This document shows positions 8,248-16,961 of a stretch of DNA of 64,000 bases, in pieces; position 1 is the first letter of the stretch, and the number at the start of each line of letters is the position of its first letter. The notes beneath the pieces were generated by a model. That model was not told where the DNA came from, did not search any database, and saw only the letters and a program-made list of their open reading frames with translations. The DNA comes from Flavobacterium sp. HBTb2-11-1. GTDB lineage: Bacteria; Bacteroidota; Bacteroidia; Flavobacteriales; Flavobacteriaceae. Position numbers and translations under genes: made by a program. The stretch covers positions 868,001 to 932,000 of the forward strand of contig NZ_WUMO01000001.1 in NCBI RefSeq assembly GCF_009826975.1. The letters run 5' to 3'.

Positions 8248-10320
8248 TTGATTTCACAAAGCACCATTGACGCTGTTTTTGAAACTGCTCGAGTAGAGGA
8301 GGTTATTGGCGATTTTGTCAATTTAAAACGAGCAGGGAGTAATTTTAAAGGTTTGAGTCCATTCTCTGATGAGCGTTCTCCTTCGTTCATGGTTTCGCCT
8401 GCAAAAGGAATCTGGAAAGATTTTAGTTCTGGAAAAGGAGGAAATTCTGTGGCCTTCCTGATGGAGCATTCTCATTTTACCTATCCAGAAGCCATTCGAT
8501 ATTTAGCTAAAAAGTACAATATCGAAATTGAAGAAACTGAACAGACAGAAGCAGAAAAAGCCAATACAGATATTCGCGAAAGTATGTATTTGGTTTCTGA
8601 ATTTGCTTCAAAGTATTTTCAGGATGTTTTGTTGAATTCCGAAGAAGGGAAAGCAATTGGTTTGTCATATTTTAAAGAAAGAGGATTTACCAACGAGACT
8701 ATTAAAAAGTTTAATCTGGGATATTCGCCAGAAACTTGGGATGCTTTTACCAAAGAGGCATTAGGAAAGGGCTATAAATTAGAATTTTTAGAAAGTACTG
8801 GTCTAACAATTCCACGAGAAGATCGTCCTTTTGACCGATTTAAAGGGCGTGTAATGTTCCCGATTCAAAGTATGTCGGGACGTGTTCTAGGTTTTGGAGG
8901 GCGTATTTTAACCAACGATAAAAAAGCAGCAAAATATCTCAATTCGCCAGAAAGTGACATTTACCATAAAAGTAAAGTGCTTTACGGAATTTATCACGCA
9001 AAACAATCTATAGCCAAACAAAACAATTGTTATTTGGTTGAAGGTTATACCGATGTGATTCAGTTTAATCAGGCTGGAATCGAAAACGTTGTGGCTTCAT
9101 CTGGAACAGCATTAACTCCAGATCAGATTCGTTTGATCAACCGTCTGACGCGAAATATCACTGTTCTTTTTGATGGAGATGCAGCTGGTTTAAGAGCTTC
9201 TATCAGAGGAATCGATTTGATTCTGGAAGAAGGAATGAATGTGCGAGTTTGTTCTTTTCCTGACGGAGAAGATCCAGACAGTTTTGCCCGTAAAAATTCG
9301 CATGACGATTTAGTTGCCTACTTAGAAAGCAATAGTAAAGATTTTATACAATTTAAGGCTTCGATTCTGATGGGCGAAGCTAAAAACGACCCAATAAAAA
9401 AGGCTGAGCTGATTCGTGATATGGTTGGAAGTATTTCAAAAATACCAGACCGTATTCAGCGTGAAGTTTATATTCAGGAATGTGCCCGAATTATGGATAT
9501 TTCGGAGCAGGTCTTGACGAGCACTTTAGCACAGCTGATTCAGAAAGATATAGCTGACGCCAATAAAAAGCAGAAGCAGGAACAAAGACCTTTTGAGGTG
9601 GTTAGAAATCAGCCTCCGCAAGCGGGGACATTTTCAGGGGGAGATCCAGAAGATCTGAGAACAGGTCCGCCAGAAGGTTATGATTATCCAGGAGATCCAG
9701 GATATTATCCGCAAGGGCAAACTCAAAAAGTAGATATTTTATATGGTTTTGAAAGGAAAATCATTGAGATTTTACTATTATATGGCAGTGTTGTAGAGAG
9801 TTTTGAGGATGTGTACTTAAAGGCAGATGAAGAAGGGAATGTAAAAGAAGTTTCGGAGAAGAGACAATATAAAGTTTTTGAAAAAATATATTTGAGTCTT
9901 CAAGAAGATGAGGTAGAACTGTCGAATACCTTGTTTCAGAATATTTACAATAACATTATTGCTTTTTACAATCAGAATGAGACTTTTAGTTTAGATAAAT
10001 ATTTGATGCATCTTGAGCCTGAATTTGCGCAAGAGGTGACCAATATTTTAATGGAAGATGAAAGACTGACCATTCATAATTGGGAAGGGCAGAATATTTT
10101 TCCAAAACATAAAAGCGAAACCATAGAACAGAATGTTTCTGATACGATATTTTCTATGAGATGGTATTTGGTGTCTGGAATTATCGCAGAATTAAAGAAT
10201 TCTCTTTTGACCAATCCGCAAGAAGATAATTCAGAAATTTTAAGTATGGTGATCGATTATTCTAAACTGCTGAATAATTTTTCGAAAAAATTAGGCCGAG
10301 TAGTGGTGCCTTATCACTAA
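8248..10320 (+). CDS. dnaG: DNA primase DnaG, zinc ligands replaced
   Basis: The 690-residue replicative primase makes the RNA primers for DNA replication. The start is a TTG at 8248 (MISQSTIDAVFETARVEEV), the only start that gives the normal N-terminus. The CHC2 zinc-ribbon fold is recognisable at 20-80 (LKRAGSNFKGLSPFSDERSPSF, FSSGKGGNSVAFLMEH). However, the four zinc ligands of the family (C40, H43, C61, C64 in E. coli) align with S37, S40, D58 and S61, so it cannot bind zinc there. The TOPRIM catalytic core is intact (VEGYTDV, VLFDGDAAG, DPDSF). A Pro/Gly-rich linker near 455-495 leads to the C-terminal helicase-interaction region. Confidence 0.96.
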   Translation: MISQSTIDAVFETARVEEVIGDFVNLKRAGSNFKGLSPFSDERSPSFMVSPAKGIWKDFSSGKGGNSVAFLMEHSHFTYPEAIRYLAKKYNIEIEETEQTEAEKANTDIRESMYLVSEFASKYFQDVLLNSEEGKAIGLSYFKERGFTNETIKKFNLGYSPETWDAFTKEALGKGYKLEFLESTGLTIPREDRPFDRFKGRVMFPIQSMSGRVLGFGGRILTNDKKAAKYLNSPESDIYHKSKVLYGIYHAKQSIAKQNNCYLVEGYTDVIQFNQAGIENVVASSGTALTPDQIRLINRLTRNITVLFDGDAAGLRASIRGIDLILEEGMNVRVCSFPDGEDPDSFARKNSHDDLVAYLESNSKDFIQFKASILMGEAKNDPIKKAELIRDMVGSISKIPDRIQREVYIQECARIMDISEQVLTSTLAQLIQKDIADANKKQKQEQRPFEVVRNQPPQAGTFSGGDPEDLRTGPPEGYDYPGDPGYYPQGQTQKVDILYGFERKIIEILLLYGSVVESFEDVYLKADEEGNVKEVSEKRQYKVFEKIYLSLQEDEVELSNTLFQNIYNNIIAFYNQNETFSLDKYLMHLEPEFAQEVTNILMEDERLTIHNWEGQNIFPKHKSETIEQNVSDTIFSMRWYLVSGIIAELKNSLLTNPQEDNSEILSMVIDYSKLLNNFSKKLGRVVVPYH

Positions 10321-10326
10321 AAAGAG

Positions 10327-10370
10327 AAAAACTCTATCTAATCTGATTAATCAAAAAAGATAGAGTTTTT
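10327..10370. terminator. Bidirectional terminator between dnaG and response regulator
   Basis: AAAAACTCTATCT (10327-10339) and AGATAGAGTTTTT (10358-10370) form a 13-bp stem between convergent genes. Confidence 0.8.
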
Positions 10371-10415
10371 ATAAAGTTTTGATTAGTTTAAATTTTAAGC
10401 TAATCGATTTTGTAA

Positions 10416-11045
10416 TTAAATAATTTCTAAAGTCTTAGCTTTGTTTACTAAGTCAACTAAATTAGTAACATTTAATTTTGTTAATAATCTTAGTTTGTAA
10501 GTACTGATCGTTTTTTCGTTCAGATTTAAGATTTTAGAGATTTCATTGTTTTTCTTACCATCACTTAAGTAACGTAAAACTTCGATCTCTCGGTTAGAAA
10601 GTTTTCTGTACAGACGCTCGCTTTTACTTTGTTTAGCGATAAGTGCCATGTTTTTGCGTACTGTTTCGTTGATGATAATTTTTCCTTCGTGTACTTTAAT
10701 AATAGAATGACCTAATGTTTCAAGTTTTTCTGTTTTGTGTACATACCCAGAAACTCCTGCTTTAATTGCATTTGGAGCATACATTTGCTCAGCAAGATCA
10801 CTGAAAATAACAATTTTTGTTTTTGGGAAATTTTTCAGGATTGATTTAATTTCGAAGATACTTGAAAGACCTTCTAATTCTAAATCTAAGATTAGAATAT
10901 CGATTTCCTTCGTTTGAAGAATATCTCTAACCATTGAAAAATTGCCTACGTTGGCAACAATTGAAATTTGATCGTGGTCTTTGAAATAAGACTTAACGCC
11001 AAAGTGCGTCACAGGATGATTGTCTGCTAGACATACTTTAATCAT
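10416..11045 (-). CDS. Orphan LuxR/NarL-type response regulator
   Basis: This 209-residue regulator has an N-terminal receiver domain (1-120) and a C-terminal LuxR helix-turn-helix (LSNREIEVLRYLSDG to TISTYKLRLLTKL, about 148-200). The phospho-acceptor is D54 in ILILDLELEG, and the acidic pocket is ADNH near residue 7. No histidine kinase gene is adjacent, so its partner is encoded elsewhere. The leucine/lysine-rich receiver and HTH are both complete. Its target genes cannot be inferred from this window. Confidence 0.92.
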   Translation of the reverse strand: MIKVCLADNHPVTHFGVKSYFKDHDQISIVANVGNFSMVRDILQTKEIDILILDLELEGLSSIFEIKSILKNFPKTKIVIFSDLAEQMYAPNAIKAGVSGYVHKTEKLETLGHSIIKVHEGKIIINETVRKNMALIAKQSKSERLYRKLSNREIEVLRYLSDGKKNNEISKILNLNEKTISTYKLRLLTKLNVTNLVDLVNKAKTLEII

Positions 11046-11137
11046 AATTTTTACCTTTTTTAGAATTGTTCATGTTTTTGGAACGGTAAAATTAATAAAT
11101 AAATTCTGTAATAACTCGCAGAGAATGTTAAAATGTG

Positions 11138-11944
11138 TTATTTTAACGTTTTTGGTATCAAACAAACTGGAATTGGATCCATTTTATGCTTGTTGCTGGT
11201 GTTTAATCGTTTATAAATTTCAAAGACAGATTTTTCTCTCCCTTCAAAGTCAGATGCCGTCTTTCCTGACTCCGCGGCCAACATTGCCCATTCTAGTTCA
11301 TCATAACTTGCTCCCAATTGGTCTTCATCGGTACGATTATCGCCAAATAATCCATCAGTAGGTGCAGCTGTTAAAATTGATTGCGGAATTTGCAAAAATT
11401 CTCCTAAAGCGTATACATCAGATTTCATTAAATCAGCAATCGGACTCAAATCTACGCCGCCATCTCCATATTTTGTGTAAAAACCAACGCCAAAATCTTC
11501 TACTTTGTTTCCGGTTCCAGCAACCAATAAACCATGAAGTCCCGCTAAATAATATAAAGATGTCATTCTAAGACGAGCACGAGTATTGGCTAAAGCTAAA
11601 TTTACTTTTGCAGTATCTTCTGTTGATGGAACAGCGCTTTTGAAAGATTCAAAAACTCCTGTCAAATCAGTTTGAACCTCAGAAACATTTGGGAAACGTC
11701 TCTTAAGCTGTTCAATATGTTCTTTCGCTCTATTAACTTGACTTTCTGCCTGATGAATTGGCATTTCGACGCATAAAACTTTCAGTCCTGTCTGTGCGCA
11801 TAAAGTTGAAGTTACTGCAGAATCTACACCTCCCGAGATTCCAATTACAAAACCGTTTACTTTTGCATTAGTAGCGTAATTTTTTAACCACTCTACAATG
11901 TGCGTATTTACCTTTTCTGTCTGAATTGTGCTTTTTTTAGCCAT
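11138..11944 (-). CDS. nadE: NH3-dependent NAD+ synthetase
   Basis: This enzyme amidates nicotinic acid adenine dinucleotide to NAD+ using ATP. The 268-residue length, without a nitrilase domain, marks the ammonia-dependent type. The PP-loop SGGVDS is at 37-42. GTGNKVEDFGVGFYTKYGDGGVDLSPI is the conserved substrate-binding segment, followed by LMKSDVYALGEFL and APTDGLFGDNRTDEDQLG. It is divergent from gldB, with about 100 bases between them, the same arrangement reported for Flavobacterium johnsoniae. Confidence 0.96.
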   Translation of the reverse strand: MAKKSTIQTEKVNTHIVEWLKNYATNAKVNGFVIGISGGVDSAVTSTLCAQTGLKVLCVEMPIHQAESQVNRAKEHIEQLKRRFPNVSEVQTDLTGVFESFKSAVPSTEDTAKVNLALANTRARLRMTSLYYLAGLHGLLVAGTGNKVEDFGVGFYTKYGDGGVDLSPIADLMKSDVYALGEFLQIPQSILTAAPTDGLFGDNRTDEDQLGASYDELEWAMLAAESGKTASDFEGREKSVFEIYKRLNTSNKHKMDPIPVCLIPKTLK

Positions 11945-11973
11945 AATAGTTTAAGTTTTAAGATGCAGGGATG

Positions 11974-11981
11974 TATATTTG
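11974..11981 (+). promoter_or_regulatory. -7 promoter box of gldBC
   Basis: TATATTTG matches TAnnTTTG in the nadE-gldB divergent spacer, 62 bases before the gldB ATG. Confidence 0.5.
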
Positions 11982-12043
11982 CAGAATTATTTTGAGTATG
12001 CAACTGCTTAAAATTCTGATAACACAAATCTAATTAAAATAAA

Positions 12044-13000
12044 ATGAAAATTTATCGCTTTGCAGTGGTTCTGTGCCTGTTTTTTTTGTCTTGCAACCAA
12101 AAAAGTAAGGTTGAAAAAGAAGTAGAAGAAATTCCTGTTGATATTAAAGTAGAACGATTTGATAAGGTGTTTTTTGAAACTAAACCGCAAGATCTTCCAA
12201 AAATAAAAAAAGAATATCCGTATTTCTTTCCTGGTAATGACGATAATGTTTGGATTCAAAAAATGAATGATCCGATCTGGAGAGAAGTTTACGAAGAAGT
12301 TCAGAAAAAATACAGCAATTTTGAACCTGTTCGCCAAGAGTTTAATGAGCTTTTTCAGCATGTAAAATATTATTTTCCTAAAACGAGAATTCCGAAGGTA
12401 ATTACTGTTATTGGAGAAATGGATTATAATGCGAAATCAATTTATGCAGACAGTCTCGTAGTTGTAGCTTTGGAATTATATTTAGGGAAAAATCATAAAT
12501 TTTATGAGTTCCCAAATTACTTAAAAGAGAACTTTGAAGAAAGACAGATTATGCCAGATGTGGTTTCTAGTTTTTCGTATCGAAATATTCCAAATTCTAT
12601 AGATAAGAGTTTTGTGGCTCAAATGATTTTTGAAGGGAAGCAGCTTTACGCAAAAGATTTACTGATTCCTGAATATACAGACGCTGAAAAAATAGGTTAT
12701 ACACCAGAGCAAATAAAATGGTGTGAAGAAAATGAAGCCTATATGTGGCGCTATTTTATAGAAAATGAAATGCTTTACAATGAAGATCCGAAATTGAAGG
12801 CACGATTTATAGCTCCAGCACCTTTTTCTAAATTCTTTTTGGAAATTGATAACGATTCTCCAGGGCGAGTGGGAGCTTGGATTGGCTGGCAGATGATACG
12901 TTCTTACATGAAAAATAATAGTGATGTTTCTTTGGCTGAGTTATTTAAGCTTGAGCCAAAAGAAATCTTCGAAAAATCAAAATATAAACCTAAGAAATAA
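12044..13000 (+). CDS. gldB: Gliding motility lipoprotein GldB
   Basis: This 318-residue lipoprotein (signal MKIYRFAVVLCLFFLSC, lipidated Cys at 17) is required for gliding in Flavobacterium johnsoniae. The sequence is recognisable as GldB through IPVDIKVERFDKVFFETKP, YPYFFPGNDDNVWI, TVIGEMDYNAKSIYADSL and SPGRVGAWIGWQMIRSYM. It has a peptidase-like or DUF-type metal-binding appearance, but no confirmed activity is known to me. Its stop TAA overlaps the gldC ATG by one base, showing translational coupling. The neighbours nadE and gldC support the call. Confidence 0.95.
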   Translation: MKIYRFAVVLCLFFLSCNQKSKVEKEVEEIPVDIKVERFDKVFFETKPQDLPKIKKEYPYFFPGNDDNVWIQKMNDPIWREVYEEVQKKYSNFEPVRQEFNELFQHVKYYFPKTRIPKVITVIGEMDYNAKSIYADSLVVVALELYLGKNHKFYEFPNYLKENFEERQIMPDVVSSFSYRNIPNSIDKSFVAQMIFEGKQLYAKDLLIPEYTDAEKIGYTPEQIKWCEENEAYMWRYFIENEMLYNEDPKLKARFIAPAPFSKFFLEIDNDSPGRVGAWIGWQMIRSYMKNNSDVSLAELFKLEPKEIFEKSKYKPKK

Positions 13001-13332
13001 TGGCAAATATAAACTCAGAGATTAAATTTAATATAGAATTGGACGAAAACCGCGTTCCGGAAAAACTAACATGGAGTGCGCAGGACGGTGGAGTTCAAGC
13101 TGAAGAAGCAAAAGCAATAATGCTATCAATTTGGGATAGCAAAGCAAAAGAAACCATGCGTATCGATTTGTGGACAAAAGATATGCCGGTAGACGAAATG
13201 AAAATTTTCTTCCACCAGACTTTAGTGGCTATGTCTGACACTTTCAAGCGTGCAACAGATGATGAAAAAATGTCTGATACCATGAAAGATTTCTGCGATT
13301 ACTTTGCAGAAAAACTAGAATTGACAAAATAA
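13000..13332 (+). CDS. gldC: Gliding motility protein GldC
   Basis: This 110-residue cytoplasmic protein has no signal peptide. In F. johnsoniae GldC helps gliding but is less essential than GldB. Recognisable stretches are IKFNIELDENRVPEKLTWSA, AEEAKAIMLSIWDSKAKETM and RIDLWTKDMPVDEMKIFF. The start codon overlaps the gldB stop by one base. A strong hairpin terminator follows. Confidence 0.95.
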   Translation: MANINSEIKFNIELDENRVPEKLTWSAQDGGVQAEEAKAIMLSIWDSKAKETMRIDLWTKDMPVDEMKIFFHQTLVAMSDTFKRATDDEKMSDTMKDFCDYFAEKLELTK

Positions 13333-13353
13333 AATTTTAAAGTTCTAATAAAT

Positions 13354-13402
13354 AAAAAATCCCAAATTCCAATTTTACTGCTTTGGAATTTGGGATTTTT
13401 TT
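13354..13402. terminator. Bidirectional terminator (TTGGAATTTGGGATTT family) between gldC and engB
   Basis: Arms at 13354-13372 and 13383-13401 are perfectly complementary over 19 bases and carry A- and T-runs on both sides. The stem sequence belongs to the TTGGAATTTGG repeat family seen elsewhere in the window, so a repeat appears to serve as terminator. Confidence 0.8.
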
Positions 13403-13418
13403 ATTGGAATTTAGCTTC

Positions 13419-14051
13419 TTAAATCGAATTTAAAAATCCGCTGTTGTTTTTAAAAACCTCTTGGTTTACTTCGTCGATATAAGACAAAAGCTCCTCTTTT
13501 CCGATAGATTCTGTAGATGAGGTTATAAAATATTGTGGCATTTCGGCCCAATTGTTGGCAAACATCTGTTTTTTGTATGCTGCAATATGGGAATCTATTT
13601 TTGTCTTACCGATTTTGTCTGCTTTAGTAAAAATAATACAAAACGGAATTTCGCTCTCTCCCATATAAGACATGAATTCAATGTCAATATTCTGCGCTTC
13701 GTGACGAATGTCAATTAAAACAAAAGCACAAACTAATTGTTCTCTGTTTTCAAAATAATCTGTAATGAACTTCTGGAAAATTGATTTTGTTTTTTTTGAA
13801 ACCTTAGCGTATCCGTAACCTGGTAAATCGACTAAAAACCAATTGTTGTTGATTTTGAAATGATTGATTAATTGTGTTTTTCCTGGTCTTGCAGATGTTT
13901 TTGCTAAGTTTTTATTGTTGGTAAGCATATTGATTAAAGATGACTTACCTACGTTTGATCTTCCTATAAAAGCATATTCGGGCAAAAAATCCTTCGGACA
14001 TTTTGATGCGTCAGAATTGCTGACAATAAATTCGGCGGTATTAATTTTCAT
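13419..14051 (-). CDS. engB: Ribosome-biogenesis GTP-binding protein EngB (YsxC/YihA)
   Basis: This 210-residue GTPase assists late assembly of the 50S ribosomal subunit. The G motifs are in order: GRSNVGKS (G1, 30-37), TSARPGKT (G2), DLPGYG (G3), TKADK (G4) and TSS near the end (G5). It lies 42 bases downstream of the alpha/beta hydrolase on the same strand, so the two may be co-transcribed. An AGGAGG sequence lies about 17 bases upstream of the start, further than a normal ribosome-binding site. Confidence 0.96.
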   Translation of the reverse strand: MKINTAEFIVSNSDASKCPKDFLPEYAFIGRSNVGKSSLINMLTNNKNLAKTSARPGKTQLINHFKINNNWFLVDLPGYGYAKVSKKTKSIFQKFITDYFENREQLVCAFVLIDIRHEAQNIDIEFMSYMGESEIPFCIIFTKADKIGKTKIDSHIAAYKKQMFANNWAEMPQYFITSSTESIGKEELLSYIDEVNQEVFKNNSGFLNSI

Positions 14052-14093
14052 ATTCCTTCGTTTTAAAACCTCCTAAAAAATAAATTTTAACGG

Positions 14094-14858
14094 CTATAAT
14101 TTCTTTTCAATAAGCCATTTTTCAAGAATTTCATTAAATTCCTGAGGATGCTCCATCATTGCTGCGTGACCGCATTTGTCAATCCAGTATAAAGTTGAAT
14201 TGGGTAGTAATTTGTCAAATTCTTCTGCTACATTTGGAGGTGTTACAGAGTCGTTTCTTCCCCAAATAATGCAAGTTTCAACGTCCATTTTTGGCAAATC
14301 TTTAGCCATATTATGGCGGATTGCACTTTTTGCAATGGTTAAAGTTTTAATTAATTTGATGCGATCGTTAGCCGTAGCGTAAACTTCATCAATCAATTCA
14401 GGAGTTGCAATTTTTGGGTCATAGAATACCGCTTCAGCTTTTGTTTTGATGTATTCGTAATCGCCTCTTCGTGGGTAACTGTCTCCCATTGCGCTTTCGT
14501 AAAGTCCAGAACTTCCTGTGATTACAAGTCCGGCAACTTTTTCTGGATAAAGTTTTGTGTGATACAAAGCAATGTGTCCGCCTAGCGAATTTCCTAGAAG
14601 AATAACTTTGTCAAAACCTTTAAAAGTGATAAAGTCTTTTACGTATTTCGCAAAACTTTTTACGTTCGTTTTTAAAATGCTTTGAGTATATATTGGCAAA
14701 TCTGGGATAACAACTTTATATCCTTTCGTTGGGAAATATTGTGCTACACCATCAAAGTTACTAAGACCTCCCATTAAACCATGCAGAATAACGATCGGAG
14801 TTCCTTCTCCAGCTTCAAAATAGCTGTATTTGCCTTCTTTTTTATAGTGTTTGTCCAT
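14094..14858 (-). CDS. Alpha/beta-fold hydrolase
   Basis: This 254-residue cytoplasmic hydrolase has a full catalytic triad: nucleophile S91 in GNSLGGH, the acid in WGRNDSVTPP (about 204) and H in CGHAAMMEHP (about 232). HGLMGG near 26 forms the oxyanion segment. The fold resembles the esterase and meta-cleavage hydrolase group, but the substrate cannot be predicted. It is promoted from a box at 14886-14893 and probably co-transcribed with engB. Confidence 0.9.
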   Translation of the reverse strand: MDKHYKKEGKYSYFEAGEGTPIVILHGLMGGLSNFDGVAQYFPTKGYKVVIPDLPIYTQSILKTNVKSFAKYVKDFITFKGFDKVILLGNSLGGHIALYHTKLYPEKVAGLVITGSSGLYESAMGDSYPRRGDYEYIKTKAEAVFYDPKIATPELIDEVYATANDRIKLIKTLTIAKSAIRHNMAKDLPKMDVETCIIWGRNDSVTPPNVAEEFDKLLPNSTLYWIDKCGHAAMMEHPQEFNEILEKWLIEKKL

Positions 14859-15131
14859 CTAATCTAATGCCAATTTCAATTTCGACAAATATAGGGTTAA
14901 TTCAACAAAAATGAATTTTTGATGCCATTTTTTAACTAGATAATTTGAGTAGAATTTGTAAATGGTTAAAAATCAGTAATTAAATGCATATTTCGCAAAA
15001 TATTCAAATGTTAAGAAACATGCATTATAATCAATTTTTTAAGAAAATTAGCGCATTATTTTTTTGAATGATTAGCGTATTTGAGAATCCGTTAATTAAT
15101 AGTTAAGGTATTGATTGATTGTTGATTATGA
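14859..15131. other. AT-rich divergent intergenic region upstream of mraZ
   Basis: Together with the operator and promoter just to the right, this makes a gap of about 377 bases. It holds the hydrolase -7 box (14886-14893, minus). Apart from that I see only AT-rich sequence with no ORF. Confidence 0.5.
14886..14893 (-). promoter_or_regulatory. -7 promoter box of the hydrolase-engB operon
   Basis: The minus strand reads TATATTTG, 27 bases before the ATG at 14858. Confidence 0.5.
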
Positions 15132-15191
15132 AAAGTGGTAGTAAAGTGGTTAAACTTATTAACAAAGTGGTATAAAGTGGTAAAATGTGGT
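15132..15191 (+). promoter_or_regulatory. Probable MraZ operator: five AAAGTGGT direct repeats
   Basis: AAAGTGGT occurs at 15132, 15143, 15164 and 15174, with AATGTGGT at 15184. The steps are 11, 21, 10 and 10 bases, close to one or two helical turns, all on the same face. It ends 11 bases before the mraZ -7 box. MraZ is known to bind tandem repeats of this kind (AAAGTG-type in mycoplasma, TGGG-type in E. coli) upstream of its own operon. Confidence 0.75.
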
Positions 15192-15202
15192 AATATTTTT
15201 TA

Positions 15203-15210
15203 TATTTTTG
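15203..15210 (+). promoter_or_regulatory. -7 promoter box of the mraZ division cluster
   Basis: TATTTTTG matches TAnnTTTG. The AAAGTGGT repeats cover the expected -33 region, which fits repression by MraZ. Confidence 0.55.
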
Positions 15211-15235
15211 CTGTATAACATGTTAACTAGTTTTT

Positions 15236-15709
15236 TTGAACACAATTGTTGGAACATATGAGTGTAAAGTCGATGCTAAAGGAAGGCTAATGATGCCTGC
15301 TCCTTTAAAAAAGCAATTGACTGCTTCTCTTCAAGACGGATTTGTTTTGAAGCGTTCTGTTTTTCAGCCGTGTTTAGAGTTGTATCCTATGGTAGAATGG
15401 GATGCGATGATGAAAAAAATCAACAAGCTTAATCGCTTTGTAAAAAAGAACAACGATTTCATTAGAAGGTTTACTGCTGGTGTTAAAGTGGTTGAGGTTG
15501 ATGCATTGGGAAGATTACTTGTGCCAAAAGACTTAGTGACTTTTGCAAGCATTTCTAAAGATGTGGTTTTTTCATCTGCAGTTAATATAGTTGAGATTTG
15601 GGATAAAGATTTATACGAAAAATCAATAAGTGGCGAAGATATGGATTTTGCAGATTTAGCCGAAGAAGTAATGGGAAATATTAATGACGACGAAGATGGA
15701 ATATCATAA
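15236..15709 (+). CDS. mraZ: Transcriptional regulator / division cluster protein MraZ
   Basis: This 157-residue protein contains two AbrB-like (SpoVT/AbrB) domains, each with a DAKGRLMMP- or DALGRLLVP-type motif (about 14-22 and 87-95). MraZ assembles as a ring that binds DNA repeats upstream of its own operon. The start is TTG at 15236: the nearby ATG at 15220 is out of frame, and the TTG gives the family N-terminus MNTIVGTYECKVD. It overlaps rsmH. It is the first gene of the division cluster. Confidence 0.95.
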   Translation: MNTIVGTYECKVDAKGRLMMPAPLKKQLTASLQDGFVLKRSVFQPCLELYPMVEWDAMMKKINKLNRFVKKNNDFIRRFTAGVKVVEVDALGRLLVPKDLVTFASISKDVVFSSAVNIVEIWDKDLYEKSISGEDMDFADLAEEVMGNINDDEDGIS

Positions 15710-16592
15710 TCCGGTTTTGCTTCATCCAACAGTAGATGGTTTAAATATTAAACCTGATGGTGTGTATGTAGATGTTACGTTTGGAGGCGGTGGTCATTCA
15801 AAAGAGATTTTAAGAAGATTGGGACCAAACGGAAGGCTGTTTGCATTTGATCAAGACGAAGACGCACTTGCAAATGCATTGCCAGACGAAAGGTTTACTT
15901 TGATAAATGAGAATTTTAGATTCATAAAAAGATTTTTACGTTTTCACGGAGTAAAAGCGGTAGACGGAATCTTGGCAGATTTGGGAGTTTCATCACATCA
16001 GTTTGATGTTCCTGAAAGAGGCTTTTCAACAAGATTTGATGCCGAGTTAGATATGCGGATGAGTCAAAGAAATGATTTAAATGCTTATCGAGTGGTTAAC
16101 GAATATGAAGAACAGGATTTACGTCGTGTTTTTTTTGATTATGGGGAGTTGAAAAATGCACCGGTTTTAGCAAGAACAATCGTTGAGGCGAGAAAAGATT
16201 ACCCAATCAAAACAACCGAAGAGTTGAAAGAAGTTTTGAAAAGATTCTTGCCAGAAAAAGTTCGAAATAAAGTATTGGCTCAGATTTATCAGGCAATCAG
16301 AATCGAAGTTAACCAAGAAATGGATGTTCTAAAAGAATTTATAGAGCAGTCATTGGAGATTTTAAAGCCAGGAGGAAGATTTTCGGTAATCTCGTATCAC
16401 TCGTTAGAAGATCGTCTGGTAAAAAGATTTATTAAAAACGGAATGTTTGAAGGGGAGCCAGAAAGAGATTTTTTCGGAAACTTTTCAGTTCCATTCAAAA
16501 CTATCGGAAAACTGATTGTTCCAGATCACGAGGAAATCAAGATGAATAATAGAGCAAGAAGTGCCAAATTAAGAGTCGCAGAAAAGCTATAA
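15696..16592 (+). CDS. rsmH: 16S rRNA (cytosine(1402)-N4)-methyltransferase RsmH (MraW)
   Basis: This enzyme methylates N4 of C1402 in the decoding centre of 16S rRNA using SAM. The SAM-binding motif VDVTFGGGGHSKEIL and the family blocks ILADLGVSSHQFD and SYHSLEDRLVKRF are present. Starting at MEYHNPVLL (15696) gives 298 residues. An ATG four codons earlier (15684) is open but adds MTTK. The gene overlaps mraZ by 14 bases, which suggests translational coupling. Confidence 0.95.
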   Translation: MEYHNPVLLHPTVDGLNIKPDGVYVDVTFGGGGHSKEILRRLGPNGRLFAFDQDEDALANALPDERFTLINENFRFIKRFLRFHGVKAVDGILADLGVSSHQFDVPERGFSTRFDAELDMRMSQRNDLNAYRVVNEYEEQDLRRVFFDYGELKNAPVLARTIVEARKDYPIKTTEELKEVLKRFLPEKVRNKVLAQIYQAIRIEVNQEMDVLKEFIEQSLEILKPGGRFSVISYHSLEDRLVKRFIKNGMFEGEPERDFFGNFSVPFKTIGKLIVPDHEEIKMNNRARSAKLRVAEKL

Positions 16593-16613
16593 TATATATT
16601 AAGGTAGGAAATA

Positions 16614-16961
16614 ATGAAAAGTGGCGTATTTAGCATATTGAAAGCAAGATTCCTGATCCATGAAGATGCAGTAAAAAATTGGCGATTTATTGTCTTTATA
16701 ATTTTGCTGGCCATTTTGATGATTGCCAATACACAGCGTTACGAACAAAAGGTTTTTGAAATCGCAAAATTAAATAATGAAGTAAAAGAGCTAAGATCTG
16801 AATTTGTAGATCGACGCTCAGAATTGATGAAGTTAAAAATGGAGTCAACCATTTCGGATAAAATGTTAGAAAAACAAATTTTTCCGTCGACAGTTCCTCC
16901 AGTGAAAATAGAAGTTACAAAAGAAGAAGAAAAAAGTTTCTTTAAAAGAATATGGCAGTAG
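16614..16961 (+). CDS. ftsL: FtsL-like cell division protein
   Basis: This 115-residue protein has a short cytoplasmic N-terminus, one membrane helix at about 24-40 (WRFIVFIILLAILMIAN) and a periplasmic leucine-zipper-like coiled coil (AKLNNEVKELRSEFVDRRSELMKLKMES). That topology and its place between rsmH and ftsI identify it as FtsL, which bridges FtsQ/B and FtsI/W in the divisome. The sequence itself is weakly conserved. It overlaps ftsI by 10 bases. Confidence 0.85.
   Translation: MKSGVFSILKARFLIHEDAVKNWRFIVFIILLAILMIANTQRYEQKVFEIAKLNNEVKELRSEFVDRRSELMKLKMESTISDKMLEKQIFPSTVPPVKIEVTKEEEKSFFKRIWQ

Noticed and set aside
11020..11361. 113-codon plus-strand ORF across the nadE end
   Set aside because: Antisense to nadE and the response regulator start; no signal or domain.
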